A stretch of DNA of 64,000 nucleotides, from positions 38,633,356-38,697,355 of the forward strand of contig OY855907.1 in assembly GCA_963693305.1 (NCBI GenBank). Direction: 5' to 3'. Below are positions 1 through 9,296 of the stretch, one piece after another; position 1 is the stretch's first letter, and every line of letters starts with the position of its first letter. The stretch is from Meandrina meandrites (Eukaryota > Cnidaria > Anthozoa > Scleractinia > Meandrinidae). The notes under the pieces are model-generated. The model saw only the letters and a list, made by a program, of their open reading frames with translations, ran no database searches and had not been told where the DNA came from. The position numbers and the translations under genes are program-made.

Positions 1-1
1 T

Positions 2-1059
2 CCGCAGGAAACGCTTTATGTTTCGGTGCCTAAGCTGAATGAAAACGAGGTCATTGTTCCCGGCTCACTTGCGCTGCGCTTCAACATCGATTTGAGCGGA
101 GGCCATTTCGACAACTTTCTTGTCGACAGTGTTGGTCGGGCGCTAGTTGAAAAACTTGTTGTAAAGTACTCTGGCACTATCCTGCAGGACACAGTTGGTT
201 ACGACATTTACAAGATAATCGAGGACCTCTTCCTATCGCAGGAGGAGCGCGACAACATGCTGCAAGATGGAATCCAGAGTGAGGACCTCAACAAAATTCG
301 CTCAAACGCGGGTAACAAGAAGGACATCGCTGCAGAAAACAAACTGAACGAGATTTACGGAACCAAATACAGAATCCGCCTTGACCACCAGATTTTGAAC
401 GACCACGGACCTTTTATCCGCAGGCTCTATTCAACGATCTAGTGTTCGAACTGACACTTGCGTCAGCCGATCGGGTCGTCAGAGGCTCCGATCCATTAAA
501 ACTAAAATACAAGCTGACAAACATCCAGCTGGAGTACGAGAAGATAAGAAGCAAAACACTGGCAGATGAAGCACTCAGCTCGTACTCAAGTAGCAAAGAA
601 TTTGCATATGACCACATTCAGCGTGAAGAAGTGGTTACCTTTAAAAAAGGCACTGACACAAGGCTTAATCTCGGAGTTAACCCGCAGAGAAGGTCTCTCA
701 AAGGCATCTTGCTACTTTTTGTCGAGCCCCATACTGCTGGCACAAGGCAGTCAGAAGCGTATTTTAACCCAGACCTGACGAAAGCCAGTGTCAGAGTAAA
801 CGGCTCGCCCAACAGGCTGTACAACAACGGACTTGAAGGAATTGATGTCTGGAAGGAGGTCACACACTTCTTTCTCAAAGCCAAAAACAAAACACAGCAC
901 ATGAATGCAAGAAAGTTTTATACAGAAGACAAGTTCGGGCTTATGATCGATCTGCGTTCCATGGCTGACCACTCGATGCACGGAAGCGGCACGCGACTTG
1001 TAAACACAAAGGATGGGGTACAGCTGGAGCTCGAGAGGAATGCAAGCTCCGAGTCGTAA
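2..1059 (+). pseudogene. Major capsid protein (hexon-like), 5'-truncated by window edge and frameshifted
   Basis: Reading is open from base 2, so the true start lies upstream. The first part contains a stretch matching metazoan Polinton capsid proteins, with an ELFLSQEERDNM-like segment (seen as EDLFLSQEERDNM) and a KYRIRLDHQILNDHGPF motif. The second part starts VFELTLASADRVV and continues to a stop at 1059. The two parts are in different frames. The break lies in a short T run near 411-416 and is consistent with loss of one base. The family folds as a double jelly roll and forms the icosahedral shell. The next gene downstream is the packaging ATPase, a normal neighbour. Assignment rests on remembered family resemblance. 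Confidence 0.72.
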
Positions 1060-1121
1060 TCAGCGACGCGCAGATGAATATATTACGAAGGCAATTAGAA
1101 TCTGTGCAGTACTAATAGAAA

Positions 1122-1722
1122 TGGATCCGAGCAAGATACCATTGTGGTTAAGCTGGTTAAGCTGGTCATTGTGGGCCCGACGAATTCAGGCAAATCGAGG
1201 TATGTGGTGGACCAGATCTACGGCCCTTTCCGCGGAAAGTTCGACTACATCGTGCTTATCTGCCCGACATTCGCACACAACAAGACCTACCACCGAATTA
1301 CCAAGAATGTTTGTGATAACATGCATGCAGCACGAGGTTGAATTTTGGTTGAATGTCGTAAGCTGGCTTTTTGTGGGCACCAACACGCTCATAATACTCC
1401 ATGACTGCGCAGCCTCCAAAGATGTGAAAGGGCGCACAGGCCAGCTGGTGAATCTTGGCTTTTCCGCTCGACATATCGGCATCAGCGTTTGGGTGCTGAC
1501 CCAGAAGATAACCAGCATCACACCTTCCTTCCGGGAGAACGTGGCGGCTATCGTTCTATTTTATACTCCCTCGGCCAAAACCACGAAGGCGATCTTTGAT
1601 GATTACGCCGGCGAACTCTTCCCACGATGAGTACAAAGATCTGATTTCAAAGCTGAAAGAGCGGAAGTTCTCTTATCTCGTGTTCTCGCTTCGCCACCCC
1701 TACGGGGTTAAGTCGTTTTGAA
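1122..1722 (+). pseudogene. A32/FtsK-like genome-packaging ATPase, multiply frameshifted
   Basis: A Walker A motif (GPTNSGKS) is encoded near 1,170-1,195. A Walker B-like segment ending LIILHDCAASKDVKGRTG follows in another frame near 1,385-1,440, then a sensor-like stretch with VLTQKITSI, and a third-frame C-terminus ending LRHPYGVKSF at 1,722. The order matches the A32-type packaging NTPase that pumps DNA into Polinton and NCLDV capsids. At least three frame changes separate the pieces (near 1,140, 1,340 and 1,622), so the gene is dead. A GTTAAGCTG duplication at 1,147-1,165 may mark one lesion. The first acidic residue of Walker B appears as His-Asp rather than Asp-Asp. Confidence 0.75.
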
Positions 1723-1784
1723 TTAAAAAAAAATGAAAGTTGTATATAGTGACAATGGGTGAATAAGAGTTGTGCACAGAACTT

Positions 1785-2357
1785 ATGAACTTAAACCTGG
1801 ACCTACTGGAAGCCGGGCCGTCGAGTGGGCCAGCTGGTAGTAGTATTGTGCCAGACTTAACCAGCTTAACCGCCCCCGGACCTGACATTCCTGCTCTTCG
1901 TGACCAGCTGAACGTGCTTGTATCTACAGGCAAAGCCAAAGAAGTCATCGGCGTTCAGTTAACACACGAACAGGTAAAGCGCCTGAGCGACAAAGATGTT
2001 GAGAAATACAACAAAAGGTACGAGACCTATGTGGGCTCCAAGACAACAGAAAGTTTGATCGACAGCTGCATTTTTCTTGTAACCAAAGCGGTCGGAATGG
2101 CTGTTGACATCAAAGACATCGACGCTTATCAAAAAGAACTCAGAAACGACTACATCATCAACCAAGAGCTCTCCAATCTGCCCGGCAACCTTGCTTTGAA
2201 GTGCGGACATTTTCTTGCTCTGGCCAACGCGGCGCTGATCACAACAAAACATATTGATTTTAACTCGCATTTGTATAGAAAGGATGAAGCAAAATTAGAA
2301 GAAATTCCTCAGCATACCTCACCACCTGCTGAACACTTGCAGACAAATTCTGAGTAA
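1785..2357 (+). CDS. Polinton A conserved ORF of unknown function (190 aa)
   Basis: One of the few intact frames in Polinton A. I start it at the ATG at 1,785 rather than an upstream GTG. The N-terminus is low-complexity and Pro/Ser/Gly-rich (residues 1-45). The C-terminal two thirds is predicted helical, with a KTTESLIDSCIFLVTKAVG stretch and a conserved-looking ELSNLPGNLALKCG segment. I recall similar ORFs in cnidarian Polintons between the ATPase and the small membrane proteins, but know no function. A virion core or scaffold role is only a guess from position. Confidence 0.55.
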   Translation: MNLNLDLLEAGPSSGPAGSSIVPDLTSLTAPGPDIPALRDQLNVLVSTGKAKEVIGVQLTHEQVKRLSDKDVEKYNKRYETYVGSKTTESLIDSCIFLVTKAVGMAVDIKDIDAYQKELRNDYIINQELSNLPGNLALKCGHFLALANAALITTKHIDFNSHLYRKDEAKLEEIPQHTSPPAEHLQTNSE

Positions 2358-2402
2358 TTGCATAATAATTTTATTTGCTTAACATATACGCTTCGTTTCA
2401 AA

Positions 2403-2822
2403 ATGTCAACTGAACAATCTGAGAGCGCCCATTCGCATGGTGAGACCCAGACGGCACATTCGCAGGCCGAGATAACACAGCAAGCAACAACTCCAACTCC
2501 AACTCCAACTTCAACCCCGCAGGGCGTAAAAAATCCCAAGCGTGTGGCTGCTGGCAAATTGGTTGCTGAAAGAACGCGGCTGGCCCGCGAACAACAGAAA
2601 AAAGCCGCAGCTGAGGATGCTATCATACTTGCAAACAACAAGGCGCCCCGGCCCCTGAGCCAACCCCGACTATTGCAGACGAAACACCAAAGAGTACCGG
2701 AAAAAAATAGCAGTCTCAGCACCACCCAATGACTTGCTGTTGCCAGTTTAGTCGTTTCACTGATCGGGATTTATTACAAACGCGAAGAGCTCAAGGCCGC
2801 ATTCAGCAAAAAGACACCTTAG
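2403..2822 (+). pseudogene. Small Pro/Thr-rich protein with C-terminal membrane anchor, frameshifted
   Basis: Starts at ATG 2,403. It has a hydrophilic N-terminus with a TPTPTPTSTP tract, then a Lys/Arg/Ala-rich helix (AERTRLAREQQKKAAAEDA). After about 2,645 the better reading moves to another frame. A further shift near 2,745 is needed to reach a hydrophobic segment (VVSLIGIYY) and a basic tail ending at 2,822. The layout suggests a small single-pass membrane or capsid-associated protein. I do not recognise a named family. Confidence 0.4.
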
Positions 2823-2925
2823 CCCGCACGTGCTGAGCCACAACCTGTTCGCGCGACACAGCCCAGAGGTGTATAACATTTGGATTGAATATTTACGAAT
2901 TAATATTATACCTGCCTCCTATACC

Positions 2926-3069
2926 ATGAAAAAAGTTGACGTTCCCCAAGTTCTTATCTCAACCGCGGCCATTTTTGGTATCGGACTGATATGGTACGAC
3001 TTCAACGTGAAGGTTTTTAATACAGTCCGCGATCTTTTGAATGCCACATTATCAGAAGAGACAAATTAA
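2926..3069 (+). CDS. Very small membrane protein (47 aa)
   Basis: Starts at ATG 2,926. A hydrophobic stretch at residues 7-24 (PQVLISTAAIFGIGLIWYD) is a probable transmembrane helix, followed by a short amphipathic tail. It sits in a run of small ORFs between the ATPase and integrase genes of Polinton A, each preceded by AT-rich spacers. Its size and position suggest a minor virion or membrane component. No family is recognised and the call could be fortuitous. Confidence 0.35.
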   Translation: MKKVDVPQVLISTAAIFGIGLIWYDFNVKVFNTVRDLLNATLSEETN

Positions 3070-3117
3070 TTTTTATTTAAACTTTTGTATGTTTCCATTT
3101 CTATACTTGCAAAAATA

Positions 3118-3306
3118 ATGTCAGACAACAAGCTTGTTAAAACCATCATGGATGCCACTACTATCACTGGTTTGGCCGCCGGCATCGGCTGGGTCGCAAA
3201 AAAAGTTGTGAAAGAGAATTTTACTTCTGACCCCAGTACCTCGAGGACCAAAAAATCCTTCCCACCAGCGTCTGAAATTAATGATTTGAAAAAAACTCTG
3301 CTCTGA
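3118..3306 (+). CDS. Small hydrophobic-patch protein (62 aa)
   Basis: Starts at ATG 3,118. Residues 8-30 contain an alanine/glycine/isoleucine-rich helix (TITGLAAGIGWVAKKVV) typical of a short membrane or membrane-active helix, followed by a basic and polar tail. It lies 11 bp upstream of the next ORF, which suggests a compact virus-like gene cluster. Function unknown. Confidence 0.35.
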   Translation: MSDNKLVKTIMDATTITGLAAGIGWVAKKVVKENFTSDPSTSRTKKSFPPASEINDLKKTLL

Positions 3307-3317
3307 TATATAAAACC

Positions 3318-3743
3318 ATGGCAAGTATCGCGATTATGGCTGGTGGGGCTGTGTTAAATGCTGCGCCTTTTATCGGTGGCAATTATCTTGCGAGGGCACT
3401 TGGCGGAGGTGACAAAGCTGCACTTGACGAAAACGTACGACATGACAAAGCTTTAGAGGCATATCAAGCGACTTACGCCAAATACTCCCGTGACCGGACC
3501 AAACTTCTCGACTGGATTGCGACTAACGCGCAAATAAAGGCGCAGGCCAAGCAGAACTTCACCAACACTGACTACGCCTTCAAACTGTACAACCAGGCGC
3601 ACCCTGACAAACAAATGATACCCCCCAAAGAGCCCAAGTTCTCAGATTTCTATCAACCAAGCGAGCAGCAGAAAAATGGTGAAATCCTGTTCCTGGGCGC
3701 CGGGGCTCTTGCTCTGGGCTACGCTGCCTTCCGGTTCCTTTAA
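3318..3743 (+). CDS. Polinton A conserved protein with terminal hydrophobic helices (141 aa)
   Basis: Intact frame from ATG 3,318 to TAA 3,743. The N-terminus (residues 1-30) is Gly/Ala-rich and hydrophobic. The middle is a charged helical region (DENVRHDKALEAYQATYAKY). The C-terminus (residues 120-141) is a second hydrophobic helix ending AALGYAAFRFL-like. I recall close relatives in cnidarian Polintons directly upstream of the integrase. A membrane-interacting minor capsid role is plausible, but that is inference. Confidence 0.5.
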   Translation: MASIAIMAGGAVLNAAPFIGGNYLARALGGGDKAALDENVRHDKALEAYQATYAKYSRDRTKLLDWIATNAQIKAQAKQNFTNTDYAFKLYNQAHPDKQMIPPKEPKFSDFYQPSEQQKNGEILFLGAGALALGYAAFRFL

Positions 3744-3773
3744 ACTTTTTTAATTTCTTACTTATATTACACG

Positions 3774-4752
3774 ATGGACGACAAACTCGCAAAGATATAC
3801 TATAGCCCTGGGGGCTACTGGAAAGGTATTGCCGCGATCAAAAAATTATCCGAAGCTGCCAAGGTACCAGAAGAAACCGCAAAAAAGTGGCTTTTCAAGC
3901 AAGCACTCTGGCAGATCGTCCTCCCCGCACCGAAGCGTATTCCTCGACCGAAATTCGACGTGCCTACACCCAACGCGGTCCACCAGGCGGATCTTCTTTT
4001 TCTGCCGCATGACAAACTGCCCCGCGGGCGCAAAGTTTTCAAATACGCACTCACCGTTGTCGACGTGGCCAGGCTGACCCTTGACCTCTAAAAACTCTGA
4101 TGAAGTTGCCCTGGCTTTTAAGAGAATTTACAAGCGCGCGCCTCTGAAATGGCCTCAACTGCTGCAGGTTGACCCTGAGCGTGAATTCATGGGCGCTGTT
4201 ACAAAAGAAATGGAAAATCACAAAACGTACATTCGGCGCGGGCGAGTTGACATTCACCGTGATCAGGCCATTGTTGAACGTTTCAACCGCACCCTGGCCG
4301 AGCGCTTGTTCGGGCACCAGTACGCCGTTGAAATGCGCCTGCCTGAGGGCCAGCGGTCCACGGCGTGGGTAAAACGGCTTCCTGAAGTTGTGGCCGCTCT
4401 GAACAACGAGGTAACAAGCCTTACCGGCCAGAAACCCGCCGTTGCCATCAAAGAAAAAAATGTTTATGCAAAGCCATCGACACCTTATTTGAGGCCTGTT
4501 GGGGAAAGGGAAAAAAAGCTCCCCTCTCTTGTGAATGTTAGGTATTTGTACCAACCTGGCGAGCTTGAAGGTGGTGTGAAAAGAGCCACTGATCCAATCT
4601 GGTCTTTGAAAGTTTACAACATTGAACGATCTTTTACCAAACCGAATCAGCCAGTTCTCTACTATTTGCACGACGGGCCCAAGCGAGGCTTCGTGCGTGA
4701 AGAACTGCTGGTTGTGCCTCCAAACACACAATTACCCCCCGAGCAACTATAA
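3774..4752 (+). pseudogene. Retroviral-type integrase of Polinton A, broken near 4,075
   Basis: The N-terminal piece (3,774-4,091) starts MDDKLAKIYYSP and carries the first catalytic Asp in HQADLLFLP. The second piece (to 4,752) carries the second Asp in VDPEREFMG and the catalytic Glu in HRDQAIVERFNRT, giving a DDE set. The pieces are in different frames and a few residues after VDVA appear lost, so there is a small deletion plus frameshift at about 4,070-4,085. There is no C-terminal chromodomain, unlike the integrases of Polinton B. Integrase inserts Polinton DNA with 5-6 bp target duplications. PolB converges on it from the other strand. Confidence 0.82.
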
Positions 4753-4758
4753 CATTCT

Positions 4759-6455
4759 TTATTTAAGCATCTCTGTTGAAGCTTCTTCCATTTCTTTGAT
4801 TTCATTATTTGTTAATAAAGCTTCTATTTCTTTCATTTCTGTAAGAGCGAATAAAGCTTCCATTTCTTTCATTTCGGTATTTGTGAATAAAGGCCTAGTG
4901 TACCCGTAAGCATTTGTATTGATCCCATCATCTGCTATCCAGCGCTTTGAATCAAATGGGGAAAGAGAAATTTTGTTTACATGCATGCCGTGAATCTCAT
5001 GACCCTCGCTTCGAAGAATGTTCATTCCATGCCATAACTGCTCCGTACCAAAAAGCGTTTCCTTGTACTGTTCATGCTTTATTTGTTTCTTGACAACGCT
5101 CTTTTTTACACCCTTGCTTTTTTGAGATTTTTTTCGTCTGCCTTCAAGATAGAGTACATTTTCGACCTCAGACAAACAATCTCTGATATGGGGGTTCCGG
5201 CACACTCGTCTTTCATTTTGCCCAAGACCTTTTTGTTCGCGTTTGAGTGGAGTGGATGTTCCTTTGGATAGTCGCTCGTGTCGTAATGGTTTTTGTTTGC
5301 TTTAATGTCTTTGTAAACGTCGTCCGTTTTTGTTTCAAGCAGAAGGCTGTCTGTGTCTGTGTACAGGAGATCGCAGCTTTCGCCGTACTGCTTTTTCAGA
5401 TGGTTGTAGAAAAAGTCGTACATCAGGATCTTGCTGTTGTCAAGTATTGTCATCCCCGTGTAGACTGGCTTGTTGAGCAGCAGCCGGCTTTTGCGCATGT
5501 CGATTCCAACCAGGTCGTTTGTAAATATTACATGCCTTGAGTACAAAGGGCTGGCAACCAATTTCCTTATTTTGTCTGTCTCATTGCTGCGCGCTATTTT
5601 TATGTCAACACGGTTGCGCAGGTTCTCCATGGTTTTGCCGAAAACTGAGTTATTCATTAGCTTGTAAAAGTTCTTTTCAAAGTCTTTCTTTGCCTTTTTC
5701 CTGAATTCTGTATTCATCTGGATGTACGGGTCCATCCAGCACTCTTGTTCGAACTCCAATACCCTGTGCACTCGCTTCAGTTTCATGCCCTGCTTCAGAT
5801 AAAACTGCAAGTTTTTGTAATGCACGACATAGTTGTTTTTGTCCTCAAGTGTCAGCAGCAGCTTATTGCTGTCTGGGGGTTTTATATCCAGGTCTTTCAT
5901 CAACCTCTTTTGGTAGTCCGACATACATTCCTTTTTCACGACCTTTTTCTCAGGCGCCAGGGGGTAGCTGTTGTGTTCTTCATGCAGTTCTGAGGGATAC
6001 TCAAGATCGACCTCAAGCATCCATCCATTCTTTGCGTTTTCTTTTTTGTTCAGGATTTCCTCCTCCGTCGGCATGACACGGTTCCATTTAAAATCCCTTT
6101 TTGGGAGCGGCTTGCTCATTGCCCAGCCGTAGAGATTGTTCGCGTCTAGATACATAATGTAACTGTTTGGTTTGCTGGGGTCATAGTCAGGTACCAGCGG
6201 GTTGTAGGTTGCTTACCATCGAGATTTCCCCCCCCCCCCCCCCCCCCCCCGAATTCCCCTTTCCGCGAAGAGATGCATTTCAAGGTCTGTAAACAACTCA
6301 AGCTCGACACCCGTCTTTTTCAAGAGTGCGTCCCATGAGAGGCCTGGTGATGTGAAATAGTGTGCCGGATCTAACGCGTACTGCTCCAGACACAGTTTAC
6401 GGAAGTTCTCGAATACATCTGCCAACAGGGCAACATCCGTTTTTACGGAAAGGTC
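4759..6455 (-). pseudogene. Protein-primed PolB, C-terminal (palm/thumb) piece of Polinton A
   Basis: Minus-strand frames contain the polymerase motifs: motif A in YLDANNLYGWAM (about 6,100-6,155), motif B in LMNNSVFGKTMEN (about 5,620-5,660), motif C in LLYTDTDSLLLE (about 5,335-5,370), then a conserved tail ending near 4,759. Upstream, a segment reading DVALLADVFENFRK and SPGLSWDALL occupies 6,270-6,450. Frames break near 5,150 and at a poly-C tract (6,229-6,250). At about 6,455 the gene stops abruptly, and the matching upstream sequence resumes at about 13,756, across the tyrosine-recombinase element. Confidence 0.85.
6229..6250. repeat. Poly-C tract inside PolB
   Basis: About 22 consecutive C lie in the polymerase coding region and destroy the frame. 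On the coding strand this is a poly-G run after a Gly-rich position where the family normally has one or two Gly codons. It may be a real expansion or a sequencing/assembly artefact. Confidence 0.9.
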
Positions 6456-6639
6456 TTCGACATTTCCCAAAATTTTTACAGGGTTTATTTTACTGCCTTC
6501 GAGAACATCAAAGTGCTCTAGATTTTGAAGCGTGGTTCTATTTTACCTAAACGTTTAATAGATGCTTTTTTAGCTTTTAAGCTGAACTTGTTGGTTTATT
6601 TTTCACAAATTTTAAGTTTTTTCGGCTGTTCCGATATTT

Positions 6640-7245
6640 GTAAAGGAACGTTCCTCTTGGATCGAGTGTTCCTCATTTTTGTGTTCCTATTAACCTTAAA
6701 AGGATCAGCTTTTTACAGAGTAGGAACATAGCGTTCACTGCAAGGTAAGACAAGAACATTTTGTTCCGAGTTGTCAACTGCAAGTGGAACAAATTGTTCC
6801 CAAATGAGTGATTTAGGACTGTTTTGTTCCGAGTTCCTATTTGTGCATGGAACACATTGTTCCTAACTTGATAAATTAGGACTGTTTTGTTCCGAGTTCC
6901 TATTTGTGCATAGAACGCATTGTTCCTAACTTGATAAATTAGCTCTGTTTTGTTCCGAGTTCCTGTTTGTGCGTGTTAACCATTGTTCCGAAATTAATAA
7001 AGAAAGACTGTTTTATTCCGATTTTGCTATCTGTGAATGGAACATATTGTTCCGAAATTGGTCATAAGGAACAAGTTTTGGACTCTATTGTTCCGATTTT
7101 ATATCTGCTAATGGAACACTTTGTTCCAAAAGTGGTATTTCGGACTTTTTTGTTCCGTGGTCCCATTTGCGCATGGAACATAATGTTCCCAAATTCATCG
7201 GTCAGGATTAAAGTTGGGACTGTTTTGTTCCGATTTATGGATCCG
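6640..7245. repeat. Array of about 65-75-bp repeats centred on GGAACAnnnTGTTCC palindromes
   Basis: At least five near-perfect palindromes GGAACA-N3-TGTTCC occur at about 6,785, 6,848, 7,038, 7,113 and 7,177, with degenerate ones between (AGAACGcatTGTTCC near 6,912; TTAACCatTGTTCC near 6,976). Each is separated by a unit containing a further TGTTTTGTTCCGA half-site. The array lies just upstream of the recombinase gene. This looks like an iteron array: a replication origin, recombinase or helicase binding region, or a multi-site promoter. The core also equals a nuclear-receptor inverted repeat with 3-bp spacing. Confidence 0.8.
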
Positions 7246-7451
7246 CTAACTATGTATTGTGTCCCTGAATTGAAAAAGGCGCCTACAGACCTGCTTGGGC
7301 AAGTTTGGGTTGTATCTCACTGTCATGAATTTTACACAATAGTAATGAGCGTGGGCAAACAAGGGCATGTTTTGGCAAGTTGAAACGTCCTTTTGTTTCG
7401 GCTAAGATTTAAAGGTGATTGTGTTAGGCACATGTTGTTTAAAGGGAAAAA

Positions 7452-8900
7452 ATGAGTAAGAAGTGCAAAGTCAATTGGTCAGATGTCCAAGGAGCATCAC
7501 CCAAACCAAAGCGGCTTCACTTGGAAAAGGATGAAGCAGACAGCTACCATTGCCCGATACAAGAGTGTGAAAATGATGGATTTCAAAGTCAGAGAGGCTG
7601 TAGAAAACACGTTAGCACTAAGCACAGTTGGTTCTTTTAAGGCCCGACAAGTGGTCGACTTTAGTTTGTGTTCTCCAAATCTGTTGTTCAAATTTATCGA
7701 CTACTTACAAGATGAATGTAAGCTCGGCCATGGTGGGCGTTTGGGCTACACAGATGCTATTTCTGAATTGATCGACTTCAGAAAACTTCATGGCGCATCC
7801 AAAGCAGTTCTAAGAAAGTTCTCTACGACAGAGTTGTACCTCAAGAGAGCCCGAAAAACAGTTGCAAAGATGATGAGATTGCAGTGGACACAAGATTTAG
7901 ACATCGAGACTCTGGAAGCAAGATGGCACTGGGCAACAATGGAGGAGTTATTGGAGGTGGTGAAATTTCATCTGCCGCGTTACGAAAATACCGTGAAAAT
8001 GTGCAAAACCAGTCCAGCCCAAGTTAACCCCTCAGATCTAACATTTGCCACGAAATTTGTAGCCATGTATCTGTTCATCAAGGTGAAGGGATCGCGGCCC
8101 ATGACGTGCCAATATTTGACGGTGGACATGATTGCCACAGCTAAGGAAAACGGTGGATTTATCGATCAGAAAATGTTCAAGACGGCTGGAAAATATGGCT
8201 TCGATTCTTTGATTCTGACCGACGCAAACATGCACGTTCTTAACGGTTACATCTCGAACGTTAGACCGTTGCTTAAGCCCCAGTGTGATTTCGTTCTCGT
8301 CACCAGAAATGGAGGTCAGCATGGCAAACTGGGCGAAACTATGAGCAAACTGGTTTTTGATGCAATTGGAAAATACATTCATCCCACACGTTATCGCCAA
8401 ATCGTCGAAACGCAAAGCCTCAATCAGCTCACTAGCGAAGAACAAAGGTTTTTGTCTGAGGACCAGAAACACAGTTCTGCCGTTGCCAAAGTTCATTATC
8501 AAAAGCAACGATCGCGAGAATTTGCCCTGAAGGGTCACGAGTGTCTTCAAAAACTTCAAGGTACCAAGGGTCCGAGGTAGACGATGACGTACACGCAAGA
8601 CTTGGCGGTTCAACGTCCAGCTCCGGGCCTTCAGTTGAGACAGCTCAGAATAACAACAGCTCGACCCCCATAAAGGATGCCCTACCTAAGAGAAACTTGC
8701 ACCTTCAGAGGAAAACTCGTCATGTTTTAAAATTCACGAAAGAAGAGGATGATTTTCTAAAGGAAGGGATAACTAAGCACGGGTTTGGACAGTGGACCGC
8801 TATTTTGAGAGATCCCGATTTTCAATTTCAAGACGGTAGAACGGCGGACTCTCTAAAGAAAAGGGCTGGACTCAAACTACTCCAAGCTTCACAAGGCTAA
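7452..8900 (+). pseudogene. C2H2 zinc finger + tyrosine recombinase + Myb/SANT protein, split over three frames
   Basis: Three overlapping frames appear to be one gene. The first (7,452-7,640) has a C2H2 finger (YHCPIQEC...HVSTKH). The second, ending at 8,580, is a tyrosine-recombinase core with HPTRYRQI (HxxR) and, about 35 residues later, DQKHSSAVAKVHY holding the His and a candidate catalytic Tyr. The third (8,541-8,900) is a telobox-like Myb domain (KFTKEEDDFLKEGITKHGFG, then GRTADSLKKR). The recombinase would cut and join DNA through a 3'-phosphotyrosine; the Myb and zinc finger would give DNA targeting. Frame breaks near 7,600-7,640 and 8,560 could be decay, or short introns I cannot see. 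Confidence 0.65.
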
Positions 8901-9296
8901 GTTTGCAGAAAAAGAGTAAAACTTCTGCTGATTTTGGTTGATGACTATGACACTGGTTGCGAAAACCACTACCAAAACAATACTTCGAGTGGTCTTTGGA
9001 AACGAACCGTGCAAATATTACATCATTGACTGCAATCAATTAACACACACATTTTAATTTCTCTAACACGTATGCTCACAGTTACATCGTGTTCTCGTTG
9101 TCTTTGGGAAATGTACTAAATTAGCTCACTTATGTTTGTCAATCTTCTATTAAAGTGCACAATGACATGATCTCAGTCTATAATTTTAGGTTTAACATTA
9201 GTTTACATTGCTTCAAGAACTAAATTCTTTCCTGAAAACTACATGCTATTACTTTCAGTACTTTCACTGCTCACTCTTGGCTAGTGCTTAAGTATC
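8901..9296. other. Intergenic region between convergent recombinase and helicase genes
   Basis: No ORF or repeat is visible. The two genes converge here, so this stretch should hold both 3' ends and polyadenylation signals. An AATTTCTC/AATAC-rich composition is present, but I see no decisive AATAAA on the plus strand. Confidence 0.5.

Noticed and set aside
1013..1630. 205-aa plus-strand ORF as an intact gene
   Set aside because: It merges unrelated frames; the real ATPase motifs lie partly in another frame, so it is part of a pseudogene.
6967..7383. 138-aa plus-strand ORF across the palindrome array
   Set aside because: It follows repeat units, has no domain, and its length is explained by the repeat periodicity.
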